32,346 bases of DNA from the NCBI GenBank assembly GCA_002342035.1, contig DDPE01000024.1, forward strand, positions 1-32,346, given 5' to 3'. This document shows, one piece after another, positions 6,923-15,118 of this stretch (position 1 is its first letter; each line of letters starts with the position of its first letter). This stretch comes from Asticcacaulis sp. UBA2476 (GTDB lineage: Bacteria; Pseudomonadota; Alphaproteobacteria; Caulobacterales; Caulobacteraceae). Below the pieces are notes generated by a model. The model made no database searches and was not told the DNA's origin. It was given only the letters and a program-made list of their open reading frames with translations. Both the position numbers and the translations under genes were made by a program.

Positions 6923-8764
6923 ATGTGCGGCATTATCGGCATTATCGGCAAATCTGAGGCCGCCCCGCGCCTGCTGGAATCCCTGCGCCGCCTTGAATAT
7001 CGCGGCTATGACTCGGCGGGTATTGCAGTTGTCACGCCAAACGGAACCCAGCGCCGCCGCGCCGAGGGCAAGATCAAAAACCTTGAGGCCGTCATTACCG
7101 ATGAGCCGATCACTGGCATGGTTGGCATCGGCCACACCCGCTGGGCCACCCATGGCGCGCCAAGCGTGCGCAATGCCCACCCGCATACGTCCGGGTCAGT
7201 GACCTTGGTGCACAATGGCATTATTGAAAACTTCGCCGAGCTTAAAACTGAACTGATCGCCGCGGGCCATGAATTTACGTCCGACACCGATACCGAAGTC
7301 ATCGCCCACCTGCTCGATGCCACACTGAAAACCGGTGTATCGATCAAAGATGCTTTCAAAGCGGTTCTTGACCGTCTGCACGGCGCCTATGCGCTGGCGA
7401 TCCTGATTGAGGGCGAAGCTGAACTGATGCTGGGCGCACGGCGCGGATCGCCGCTGGTGCTGGGCTGGGGCGAAGGCGAAATGTTTTTAGGGTCTGACGC
7501 CTTGGCCGTCGGTCCGTTTACCAGCCGCGTCACTTACCTCGAAGAAGGCGACTGGGTGATCGTCACCCGCACCGACGCAGACGTATTTGATCACAAAGGC
7601 TTCCGCGTCAACCGCCCCGCCACCACCGTTCCGGCCTCGGCCGCCCTGGTCGAAAAAGGTGCGTTCCGGCACTTCATGGAAAAGGAAATCCATGAACAGC
7701 CCGAAAGCTGCCAGCGCACCCTGTCGGCCTATCTTGATCCGGTCGCCAAATCCGTGCGCGCCGACATCAAGGCCAGCATCGATTTCAAAGACATTACCCG
7801 CCTGCAAATCATTGCCTGCGGCACGGCCTATTATGCCGGCTGCATAGCCAAATATGCTTTTGAGAAAATCGCGGGTCTGCCGGTCGATGTCGAAGTGGCC
7901 TCTGAGTTCCGCTACCGCACTCCCGCCATGACCGCAGGGTCTCTGGCCATGGCGGTATCGCAATCGGGCGAGACGGCGGATACCTTAGCCGCGCTACGCT
8001 GGTGCGCCGGTGAGGGGCTTAAAACGGCCGCCCTCGTCAACGTCCATACCTCGACCATGGCGCGCGAGGCAGATATCCTGTGGCCAACCCATGCCGGACC
8101 GGAAATCGGCGTGGCCTCGACCAAGGCGTTTACGGCGCAATTATCCGCCCTGCTGTCGCTGGTGGTGTGCGCTGGCGTCCAGCGCGGTAAGATCGACGCG
8201 GCTCAGGAAGCCCATTATGTCCAGTTGCTGCTGGAAACGCCGGGTCTCATTTCACAAGCTTTGGTGATGGATTCTGAACTGTCCAAGGTCGCCGCCATCG
8301 ACCTGTCGAAATCGTCAGATGTCATCTATCTGGGGCGCGGGGCGATGTTCCCGCTGGCGCTGGAAGGCGCACTAAAGCTTAAGGAAATCTCCTACATCCA
8401 CGCCGAAGGCTATGCCGCCGGTGAACTAAAACACGGCCCGATCGCCCTGATTGACGAAAAAACCCCGGTCGTGGTCATCGCCCCCGATGATGAGCTGTTT
8501 GAAAAAACCGCCTCCAACGTGCAGGAAGTCGCCGCCCGTGGCGGTCGCGTCATCATGATCACCTGCGTGCCGGAAAAAGTCCCGACCCTGTCCGGTGATG
8601 CGGCCAAGTCTTTGAAAATCATCAAGGGCCCTGCCTGCGATCCGTTTATCGCCCCTATCATCTATTCGGTGCCGATCCAGCTTCTGGCCTACCATACCGC
8701 CGTCCACAAGGGCACCGATGTCGACCAGCCCCGCAATCTGGCCAAGTCGGTGACGGTGGAGTAG
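6923..8764 (+). CDS. glmS: Glutamine-fructose-6-phosphate aminotransferase (isomerising)
   Basis: GlmS makes glucosamine-6-phosphate from fructose-6-phosphate and glutamine, the entry step to amino sugars. The start is fixed at 6923 because Met must be followed directly by Cys (MCGIIGIIG): that cysteine is the N-terminal nucleophile of the class II glutaminase domain. An in-frame ATG nine codons earlier would bury it. The glutaminase domain (about 1-240) contains RLEYRGYDSAG, GHTRWATHG and HNGIIEN. Two SIS sugar-isomerase domains follow, with IACGTAYYAG, SQSGETADTLAA, STKAFTAQ and YAAGELKHGP. The family's C-terminal DQPRNLAKSVTVE is intact. At 613 residues the length is normal. It is divergent from glmM, so two consecutive pathway steps share one control region. 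The next gene ends immediately after it on the other strand. Confidence 0.97.
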   Translation: MCGIIGIIGKSEAAPRLLESLRRLEYRGYDSAGIAVVTPNGTQRRRAEGKIKNLEAVITDEPITGMVGIGHTRWATHGAPSVRNAHPHTSGSVTLVHNGIIENFAELKTELIAAGHEFTSDTDTEVIAHLLDATLKTGVSIKDAFKAVLDRLHGAYALAILIEGEAELMLGARRGSPLVLGWGEGEMFLGSDALAVGPFTSRVTYLEEGDWVIVTRTDADVFDHKGFRVNRPATTVPASAALVEKGAFRHFMEKEIHEQPESCQRTLSAYLDPVAKSVRADIKASIDFKDITRLQIIACGTAYYAGCIAKYAFEKIAGLPVDVEVASEFRYRTPAMTAGSLAMAVSQSGETADTLAALRWCAGEGLKTAALVNVHTSTMAREADILWPTHAGPEIGVASTKAFTAQLSALLSLVVCAGVQRGKIDAAQEAHYVQLLLETPGLISQALVMDSELSKVAAIDLSKSSDVIYLGRGAMFPLALEGALKLKEISYIHAEGYAAGELKHGPIALIDEKTPVVVIAPDDELFEKTASNVQEVAARGGRVIMITCVPEKVPTLSGDAAKSLKIIKGPACDPFIAPIIYSVPIQLLAYHTAVHKGTDVDQPRNLAKSVTVE

Positions 8765-9622
8765 TTAGTTCAAGGGCTTAACGATTGAGTGCGATCCGGG
8801 TTTGATGGTCAGCACCATGATCTGCGGAGCAGCTCCAAAGCGCACCGGCAGTCCGGAGGCACCTAAGCCGCGCGTGACAATCAGCAAGCGCTCGCCATCT
8901 GCCGTCCAGCCGTCAGCCGTATCTTCGGTGTGGCGGGTTATACGCACCGGCGCACCGATCAGCGGGAATCGAACCTGCCCGGCATGACTGTGCCCCGATA
9001 ATTGCAGCGGCATATGATTTGAATCCCAATCGAACAGGCCGGGATTGTGGGCCAACACAATCGTCGCCACACCTTGTGGCACATCCAGAGACGCCCGCTG
9101 AAAATCCGGCTTTTGGGTCTGGCCATCTTCGATGCCAATGATCCAGACATCGCCTTGCGCCCTGTTCAGCCGCACCGCACGATTTTCGAGCAACTGCAAA
9201 GACGTCTGAGACAAAATTTCCCGCACGCGAACGCAATCCCACCAGCAATCATGGTTCCCCATAACGGCAATGACGCCGAGCGGTGCGTCGAGATCACCCA
9301 ACACTCTGAGGCCATCTTCATGCAATTGGTTGTCACGGGCACTGCGGCGAGTGCGGGCAGCTTCGGGCGGACCGGCTTGCAAACCATGCCCTCCGACATA
9401 GTCTCCGGCCAGCAGTATCACGTCCGGGTTTAACGCGTTAATACGTGCCGCTATGCTGCGGACGCGCTCAGGCGGCATATGAATGTCATCAACATGAATA
9501 TCCGATAGCAACACAACACGCAGGGGTTTTGTGTCGGCTGGCCAGGCCGATGTTGTGACTTCAAATTCAGACACAACCATACTGCGCGGCTCAAACCAGA
9601 AAGCTATGCTGGCCAGCACCAC
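8765..9622 (-). CDS. Calcineurin-like metallophosphoesterase, membrane-anchored (YkuE/YaeI-type)
   Basis: All five metallophosphoesterase motifs are visible in order: SDIH (D41, H43), LAGDYV (D74), GNHD (N123, H124), LAHNP (H192) and GHSHAG (H211, H213). These bind a two-metal centre. Related proteins hydrolyse phosphoesters, including UDP-diacylglucosamine-like lipid substrates, but the substrate here is unknown. The start is uncertain. GTG at 9622 is the only common start codon in the frame. The frame remains open upstream to a TGA and encodes a hydrophobic stretch (RLILCLLGIIGVVLASIAFW) that would complete a membrane anchor. Either a rare start codon (ATT or CTG) is used or the G-run near 9660-9670 hides a frameshift. 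The gene meets glmS tail to tail with no gap. Confidence 0.85.
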   Translation of the reverse strand: MVLASIAFWFEPRSMVVSEFEVTTSAWPADTKPLRVVLLSDIHVDDIHMPPERVRSIAARINALNPDVILLAGDYVGGHGLQAGPPEAARTRRSARDNQLHEDGLRVLGDLDAPLGVIAVMGNHDCWWDCVRVREILSQTSLQLLENRAVRLNRAQGDVWIIGIEDGQTQKPDFQRASLDVPQGVATIVLAHNPGLFDWDSNHMPLQLSGHSHAGQVRFPLIGAPVRITRHTEDTADGWTADGERLLIVTRGLGASGLPVRFGAAPQIMVLTIKPGSHSIVKPLN

Positions 9623-9842
9623 ACCGATAATGCCCAGCAGACATAAAATTAACCGCGATCCCCCACCCCCTATAACTCACAGCGAGAGTAAGTGTGATTG
9701 AGGGGGAATATTTTCCACATAACGCAAAAATTTCCGAAAATTTGCGCAATCTTCGGATGACAAACCGCAACAATCCAGTATATCTGCCCAGTATATTTGG
9801 GACCCGTTTTGGCCGTTTGAGTTCTATCTGGATAGCTTTGTC

Positions 9843-11054
9843 ATGCGTGACTTTTACCGTATTCGCCGCCTACCGCCCTATGTCTTCGAAGAAGTCAACA
9901 AGGTGAAGGCGCGTCTGCGAGCGGCGGGCACCGACGTGATCGATTTCGGCATGGGCAATCCTGACATGGACACCGCCCCGCACATTGTCGATAAGCTGGT
10001 CGAAACGGTCAGGAAACCCAAGACCCACGGTTATTCGGTGTCCAAAGGCGTGCAGGGCCTGCGCAAGGCCATGGCCGGTTATTACGATCGCCGTTACGGG
10101 GTAAAGCTCAATCCCGATACCGAAGTGGTCGCCACGCTCGGCTCCAAGGAAGGCTTTGCCAACCTGGCTATGGCCATCACCGCCCCCGGCGATACGGTCA
10201 TCTGCCCCAATCCGGCCTATCCGATCCACGCCTTTGGCTTCCTGATGGCCGGCGGCGTCATCCGCCACGTTCCGGCCCTGTCGCCGGAGCAATATTTGTC
10301 CGGTATTGAACGCGCGGTGAAACATTCCGTGCCGACGCCGTCGGTGCTGATCGTGTCCTATCCGTCCAATCCGACGGCGCAGTGGGTTGGTCTTGATTTC
10401 TACAAGGAAATCATCCGCATCGCTGAAAAGCATGACCTGATCGTGCTGTCGGATATCGCCTATTCGGAAATCTATTTCGACAACAACCCGCCGCCGTCGA
10501 TCCTTCAGGTCGAAGGCGCCATCAAGCGTTCGGTCGAGATCAACTCGCTGTCGAAGACCTATGCCATGGCGGGTTGGCGCGTCGGTATGGTCGTCGGCAA
10601 TTCGGAAATTTGCGCGGCACTGGCTCGTGTGAAGTCCTATCTCGACTACGGCGGCTTCACCCCCATGCAGGTCGCCGCCGCCGCGGCCCTAAATGGCCCG
10701 CAGGATAATGTTGAGGAAATCCGCAACATCTATAAATCGCGCCGCGACGTGCTGATCGATTCCATGAAGCGCGCCGGTTGGGATATTCCACCGCCGCCCG
10801 CCTCAATGTTCGCCTGGGCCGAAATCCCAGATAAGTTCAAACATCTGGGCTCGATCGAGTTTGCCAAGCTGCTGATCGAAGAAGCCCATGTCGCGGTCGC
10901 CCCCGGCCTTGGCTTTGGGGAATATGGCGAAGGCTTTGTGCGCATCGGTCTGGTCGAAAACGAACACCGGATTCGCCAAGCGGCGCGCAATATCAAGAAG
11001 TTGCTGCTGCCCGAAACCAAATCCTCTGCGCGCGACAATGCGGACGTGTCCTGA
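9843..11054 (+). CDS. PLP-dependent class I/II aminotransferase (AlaC / LL-diaminopimelate aminotransferase-like)
   Basis: This is a 403-residue fold-type I aminotransferase of the group annotated either as alanine transaminase AlaC or as LL-diaminopimelate aminotransferase. Key residues can be seen: N176 in SYPSNPTAQ, D204 and Y207 in LSDIAYSEIYF, the PLP Schiff-base lysine K238 in SLSKTYAMAGWRVG, and the carboxylate-binding arginine R367 in GFVRIGLVEN. The N-terminal RRLPPYVFEEVN is typical of this subgroup in alphaproteobacteria. It begins at ATG 9843 with a weak upstream GGATAG. It is divergent from the metallophosphoesterase across about 220 bases without an evident gene. Pyruvate/glutamate transamination to alanine is the more likely role, because the DapL pathway is unusual in this group; the sequence alone cannot decide. 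Confidence 0.88.
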   Translation: MRDFYRIRRLPPYVFEEVNKVKARLRAAGTDVIDFGMGNPDMDTAPHIVDKLVETVRKPKTHGYSVSKGVQGLRKAMAGYYDRRYGVKLNPDTEVVATLGSKEGFANLAMAITAPGDTVICPNPAYPIHAFGFLMAGGVIRHVPALSPEQYLSGIERAVKHSVPTPSVLIVSYPSNPTAQWVGLDFYKEIIRIAEKHDLIVLSDIAYSEIYFDNNPPPSILQVEGAIKRSVEINSLSKTYAMAGWRVGMVVGNSEICAALARVKSYLDYGGFTPMQVAAAAALNGPQDNVEEIRNIYKSRRDVLIDSMKRAGWDIPPPPASMFAWAEIPDKFKHLGSIEFAKLLIEEAHVAVAPGLGFGEYGEGFVRIGLVENEHRIRQAARNIKKLLLPETKSSARDNADVS

Positions 11055-11316
11055 CAAATATCCCCATCTGAGGGAATTTAAAAACGGTCGTGACCCAATA
11101 TGCGACAGTTTCGCGACTTAATGGTCACAGCCGCACCCGTTTACCTTATTTTATTGGGGTTAACGGGCGAAAAGGCTGGCTGCACCTTTGACTCCGGGTC
11201 TATATTAGGGTTCTATTAACGCATTGTGCATCGCACAAAACCGCTTCGATTTTTTATGCCCCCTATCGCATATTTATATCGGGTACGGCTTTATTGTGCC
11301 GGTTAAGGAGAACACA

Positions 11317-11544
11317 ATGGTCAGCCTTCAGTACGACTTGAGTTCAGAATCTGAGAGTGACGCTTTCTTCGGTGCGTTTTTCAAGTTTGTTGAAGCCGCT
11401 GCCGTGCAGGATGCGGATTCCATTTCGATTCATTCCGATCCGGCTGGCGACCATCAGGTCAAGGTCATTACCTTCGAAGACGCCGGTCTGGCTGATCAGT
11501 TCGAGACCTATTGGTCGCAGCGCCGCCGCTGGCTGGGTCTTTAA
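11317..11544 (+). CDS. Small conserved-looking protein of unknown function (75 residues)
   Basis: I do not recognise this protein. ATG 11317 has a strong ribosome site (TAAGGAG, six-base spacing); an upstream in-frame ATG at 11224 lacks one and gives an odd N-terminus. The product is acidic in its first half (DLSSESESDAFFGAFFKF) and ends in a basic, aromatic tail (YWSQRRRWLGL). No membrane segment or signal peptide is evident. The predicted alternation of helix and strand suggests a compact soluble fold. About 260 bases upstream, after the aminotransferase, are AT-rich and probably hold its promoter, including TTGACT near 11189 and a TATATT-like segment. A glycosyltransferase starts 29 bases downstream on the same strand, so the two may be cotranscribed. 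Confidence 0.7.
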   Translation: MVSLQYDLSSESESDAFFGAFFKFVEAAAVQDADSISIHSDPAGDHQVKVITFEDAGLADQFETYWSQRRRWLGL

Positions 11545-11573
11545 ATATTTACCGGTCTTTGTCATAAAGGCTT

Positions 11574-12845
11574 ATGCTTAACATCCGCAGTATTCCGCTG
11601 AAATACCGCCTGCCCCTCATTCATGGCGGCATTTTGGGTTTGGCGCGCCTGAAATCCGGCGCATGGCGCAAAGCCTCCGACAGCGATGTGCCCACACCGG
11701 GGCCGCTGCTGGTCTCTGGCTTTATGAACGAATCCTCCGGCATTGCCCGCGGCGGTCAGTTGTCATTGAAAGGCTTTCAGGCCGCAGATTACGACCGCAT
11801 TATTCACGATCTGCGCCCCGGTTTCCGGCATTTCATCGACGGCAAGGCCCGCCTGCCCGATATGGCCCCCGGCGGTGTATGGTATATTCATGCCAATTCA
11901 CCGGAAGTTATGGTGGCCTTTTTGGCCCATTCGCCGGATCAGTGGGCGTATCGCTACCGCATTGCCTACTGGGCGTGGGAAACGCCTAAAGCGCCCGATT
12001 ACTGGGTATGGACAGCAGATTATCTGCATGAAATCTGGGTGCCGAGCGCCTTTGTGCGCGACGGTGTCAAGCGCGCCTTTGAGGCCGCCAACCGCCCCGA
12101 CCTGACGCCCCGCCTGCGGGTCATGCCGCACCCGATGTTTGATGTCGATCAGGCGCGCCCCGATCGCGACCGCTTTGGGTTAAGCCATGACCGGACTGAG
12201 TTTTTGTGCCTGTTCGATGCCAAATCCTCCTCGGCCCGCAAGAACCCGTGGGCGGTGCTGGAGGCGTGGATCAAGGCCTTTCCGGCGTCCAGTGATACGG
12301 CCCGACTGACCTTAAAAGTTCAGGACCTGAGCCGCGATCCCGATATCGCCGCCCGCCTTGATGGCTATATGTCAGGGCGCGACGATATCCGCTTTTTCAC
12401 CGAGCGCCTAAGCGATACCGACATCAATAATTTCATGGCGTCGTTTGATGCGCTGATTTCGCTGCATCGTGCCGAAGGCTTTGGCCTGACGTTGGCCGAA
12501 GCCATGACGCTGGGGGTCAGCGTGATCGCCACAGGCTGGTCCGGCAATGTCGATTTTATGGATGAAGAATCCGCTTATCTGATCCCGTCACGACTGATTG
12601 ACATCAAAGACCCGACCGGCACCTATGAACCGTTCCGCCCGTTCTGGATTGCGCGCGACCATGAACAGGTCTGGGCTGATCCGGAGGTTGATGCCGCCGC
12701 CGAGGCGATTGTGAGCGTCACCAATGATACGGCGCTTAGGGCACGCAAAGCGACGGCCTCCAAGGCCCGCATCAAGGCGGTCAATGACGCATGGACGGCT
12801 GAGGCTTTGGGTAGCTTGCCGTTTAACGATTGGCTTAGTCGTTGA
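11574..12845 (+). CDS. Glycosyltransferase, GT4-like (GT-B fold)
   Basis: The 423-residue protein has no membrane helix and reads as a cytoplasmic GT-B enzyme. The nucleotide-sugar side is in the C-terminal half: the donor phosphate-binding pair R222-K223 (SSSARKNPW), then E301 and E309 in RAEGFGLTLAEAM, the E-x7-E signature of retaining GT4 enzymes, followed by VIATGWSGNVDFM. The N-terminal half contains the acceptor side (YWAWETPKAPDYW and EIWVPSAFV). Such enzymes add sugars to lipopolysaccharide, capsule or holdfast-type polysaccharides. No polysaccharide cluster is nearby, so the acceptor is unknown. The ribosome site (AAAGG) is only three bases from ATG 11574, so the start is less certain. 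The last 11 bases overlap dapB tail to tail. Confidence 0.85.
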   Translation: MLNIRSIPLKYRLPLIHGGILGLARLKSGAWRKASDSDVPTPGPLLVSGFMNESSGIARGGQLSLKGFQAADYDRIIHDLRPGFRHFIDGKARLPDMAPGGVWYIHANSPEVMVAFLAHSPDQWAYRYRIAYWAWETPKAPDYWVWTADYLHEIWVPSAFVRDGVKRAFEAANRPDLTPRLRVMPHPMFDVDQARPDRDRFGLSHDRTEFLCLFDAKSSSARKNPWAVLEAWIKAFPASSDTARLTLKVQDLSRDPDIAARLDGYMSGRDDIRFFTERLSDTDINNFMASFDALISLHRAEGFGLTLAEAMTLGVSVIATGWSGNVDFMDEESAYLIPSRLIDIKDPTGTYEPFRPFWIARDHEQVWADPEVDAAAEAIVSVTNDTALRARKATASKARIKAVNDAWTAEALGSLPFNDWLSR

Positions 12846-13593
12846 AGCCCAAAACGTCCTGCATGTCATAGGCCCCGGCAGGCTTACCTGCCGCCCACAA
12901 AGCCGCTTCGATGGCTCCACGCGCAAACAGGGTACGGTCACGCGCCGAGTGCGACAAAGTGATAATCTCGTCTTCGGACGCAAACAGCACGCTGTGCTCG
13001 CCGATAATGCCGCCACCGCGAATGACGCTAAAGCCGATCGTCCCGTCCACGCGCTGCCCGGTCAGGCCATCGCGGGCGGCGACCTTGGCTTCCCCCAGAT
13101 CGACCTCACGACCGATAGCCGCCGCCTGCCCCAGCATCAGGGCGGTGCCTGACGGTGCATCCACTTTACGCTTATGGTGGGCCTCCAGCACTTCGATATC
13201 CCAGTCTTCGGCGGGTAACTTGGCCGCCGCCTGTTTGACCAGCCCCATCAGCATGTTGACGCCGAGCGAGAAATTGCCGGCGCGCACAATGGTGACCCGA
13301 TCGGTCAGAGTTTTCAGCGACTGCTCTTCGGCGGGCATCCAGCCGGTCGAACCGATAATATGGGCCAAAGGTTTGCCGCGAGTTTCCCCTTCGTCCGCAC
13401 AGGCATGGGCAATGTCGATACTGGCATAGGGGGTGGTGAAATCGATGACCGCATCAGCGCCCGACAGGTCAATGACATCGCCCTTATCGAAGGCGGTTGC
13501 TACCTCAAATCCTCGCTCAGTCAGCACCTTAAGCACAGCTTGCCCCATGCGCCCGCGCGCACCGGCAACAGCAAAGCGGAGGATTTGGGTCAT
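12835..13593 (-). CDS. dapB: 4-hydroxy-tetrahydrodipicolinate reductase
   Basis: DapB reduces hydroxy-tetrahydrodipicolinate with NAD(P)H in the lysine and meso-diaminopimelate pathway, which supplies peptidoglycan. The 252-residue product has the nucleotide-binding loop AGARGRMGQ (10-18), VIDFTTP (49-55), the GSTGW loop (81-85) and the catalytic motif EAHHKRKVDAPSGTA. In that motif H139/H140 and K143 correspond to the general acid residues of the family. The C-terminal FARGAIEAALWAAGKPAGAYDM is typical. ATG 13593 has GGAG eight bases upstream. It lies downstream of dnaJ on the same strand, separated by a structured repeat element of about 180 bases that occupies most of its leader region. 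Confidence 0.95.
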   Translation of the reverse strand: MTQILRFAVAGARGRMGQAVLKVLTERGFEVATAFDKGDVIDLSGADAVIDFTTPYASIDIAHACADEGETRGKPLAHIIGSTGWMPAEEQSLKTLTDRVTIVRAGNFSLGVNMLMGLVKQAAAKLPAEDWDIEVLEAHHKRKVDAPSGTALMLGQAAAIGREVDLGEAKVAARDGLTGQRVDGTIGFSVIRGGGIIGEHSVLFASEDEIITLSHSARDRTLFARGAIEAALWAAGKPAGAYDMQDVLGFND

Positions 13594-13615
13594 GAGGGCG
13601 TCTCCGAATATTAAA

Positions 13616-13799
13616 GAACCTCCCCTGTTGCAGGGGAGCCGGACGGCCGGTGCTGGGGACCGCCAGCGTTAGCACAGCGGTGGTGGAGTAACTACAGCCA
13701 ACAAAATGAATTGTATAGGTAGTTTACCCTTGAAGTTTACCCCCTCTGGCATTTTGAGCAAAGCTCAAAAGCCAGCTCCCCCTGCAACAGGGGGAGTTC
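13616..13799. repeat. MITE/REP-like intergenic element with hairpin ends
   Basis: The two ends are near-perfect inverted copies, and each is itself a hairpin: CTCCCCTG-TTG-CAGGGGAG at 13620-13638 and CTCCCCCTG-CAA-CAGGGGGAG at 13776-13796. Both are flanked by GAAC/GTTC. A third hairpin (TGGCATTTTGAGC/GCTCAAAAGCCA) lies at 13747-13774, and a looser one (ACCGC...GCGGT) near 13660-13682. No open frame is inside. The layout is that of a non-autonomous palindromic repeat, of the kind scattered between genes in Caulobacteraceae. It lies between the dnaJ stop and the dapB start and could end dnaJ transcription or structure the dapB leader. Confidence 0.75.
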
Positions 13800-13805
13800 T
13801 AAGTC

Positions 13806-14969
13806 CTACTGTGCGGCGGCACCTGTAATGTCTTCCCAGAAGCGTTTGGCCTTTTTCATAAAGCCCTGACTTTGGGAATTTTGTTCTTCTTCGGCCAAGG
13901 TCGCAAACTCACGCATCAGTTCTTTCTGGCGGGCATTAAGACGAGTCGGGGTTTCAACGAACAGTTCAACCAGCAGGTCACCCTTTTGGCGACCATTGAG
14001 CGCCGGCATACCCTTGCCCTTGATCTTGACCTTATGGCCGGTCTGCGCCCCTTCGGGGATGGCGACCTCCAGCTTGCATTGACCGTCACATCCTGCCCCG
14101 CCCATCAGGCACGGCACTTCGATATTGCCGCCCAGAACCGCCGTCGCCATCGCCACCGGAATGGAACAATGCAGATCAAGGCCGTCGCGTTCAAACAAAT
14201 CATGCTCGGCCACGCTCAGGAAAATATAGAGATCGCCCTTGGGGCCCCCGCGCGTCCCGGCCTGACCTTCGCCGGTCAGACGGATACGCGCACCGTCATC
14301 GACACCCGCCGGAATACGGACATTGAGCTTACGATCGGCGCGCACCTGACCGTGGCCGCGACAGTTGGTGCAGGGGTCCTTAATGACCTGCCCCTGACCG
14401 TTACAGGTCGGGCAGGTGCGTTCCACCGCAAAGAAACCGTTGGTCGAGCGCACACGCCCCTGACCGCCGCAGGTATGACAGGCCTGAGGCTTGGATCCGG
14501 CCTTGGCACCCGTACCGTCACAGACCTCACAGGTCAGCGTCGTCGGCACGTTGATTTCAACATCGGCGCCAGTATAGGCCTGCTCTAATGAAATTTCGTA
14601 GTCAAAGCGTACATCCGCACCGCGTTGTGGACCCTGTGGGCGACGCCCGCCGCCGCCAAAAATATCGCCGAACATTTCCGAGAAGATGTCTTCGACATTG
14701 TCAAAGCCTGCACCGCCGCGTCCACCACCAAAACCGCCTTGCTGACCATTGACACCGGCATGGCCATAACGATCGTAAGCTGCGCGCTTATTGGCATCAG
14801 ACAGCACCGAATAGGCTTCGTTGACTTCCTTGAAGCGGCCTTCGGCGTCGCCATCACCCTGATTACGGTCAGGATGGTGCTCCATCGCCTTTTTACGAAA
14901 GGCCGATTTCAGCGCCGCTTCGTCCGCATCGCGCGCGACGCCCAGAACTTCGTAATAATCACGCGCCAT
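13806..14969 (-). CDS. dnaJ: Co-chaperone DnaJ (Hsp40)
   Basis: DnaJ delivers unfolded clients to DnaK and stimulates its ATPase. The start at 14969 gives the canonical MARDYYEVLG; an upstream in-frame start would add eight unusual residues. The J domain has HPD at 32-34. It is followed by a Gly/Phe-rich linker (GGFGGGRGGAGF, GDIFGGGGRR). The zinc region has four CxxCxGxG repeats (CEVCDGTG, CHTCGGQG, CPTCNGQG, CTNCRGHG), and two C-terminal substrate-binding domains follow. At 387 residues it is a normal type I DnaJ. It follows dnaK on the same strand, but a strong hairpin with a T tract lies between them, so dnaJ probably receives only part of dnaK transcription. Confidence 0.96.
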   Translation of the reverse strand: MARDYYEVLGVARDADEAALKSAFRKKAMEHHPDRNQGDGDAEGRFKEVNEAYSVLSDANKRAAYDRYGHAGVNGQQGGFGGGRGGAGFDNVEDIFSEMFGDIFGGGGRRPQGPQRGADVRFDYEISLEQAYTGADVEINVPTTLTCEVCDGTGAKAGSKPQACHTCGGQGRVRSTNGFFAVERTCPTCNGQGQVIKDPCTNCRGHGQVRADRKLNVRIPAGVDDGARIRLTGEGQAGTRGGPKGDLYIFLSVAEHDLFERDGLDLHCSIPVAMATAVLGGNIEVPCLMGGAGCDGQCKLEVAIPEGAQTGHKVKIKGKGMPALNGRQKGDLLVELFVETPTRLNARQKELMREFATLAEEEQNSQSQGFMKKAKRFWEDITGAAAQ

Positions 14970-15063
14970 GTGAGGACGTGTCCTTTGATTCAATCTTCTT
15001 ATCTCTCTGCAAAAGTCATACCCAACCGCAGACCCACAGAGAGCTTAAACCCGCACTACTCAT

Positions 15064-15098
15064 AAAAAAGGGGAGTCTTCGGATTCCAAAGACTCCCC
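15064..15098 (-). terminator. Terminator/attenuator between dnaK and dnaJ
   Basis: On the minus strand GGGGAGTCTT pairs perfectly with AAGACTCCCC across a 9-base loop and runs straight into TTTTTT. It lies about 20 bases after the dnaK stop and about 95 bases before the dnaJ start. That is a textbook intrinsic terminator and would lower dnaJ output relative to dnaK. Confidence 0.85.
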
Positions 15099-15118
15099 CT
15101 GTTTAGGTAAACGCCCGC

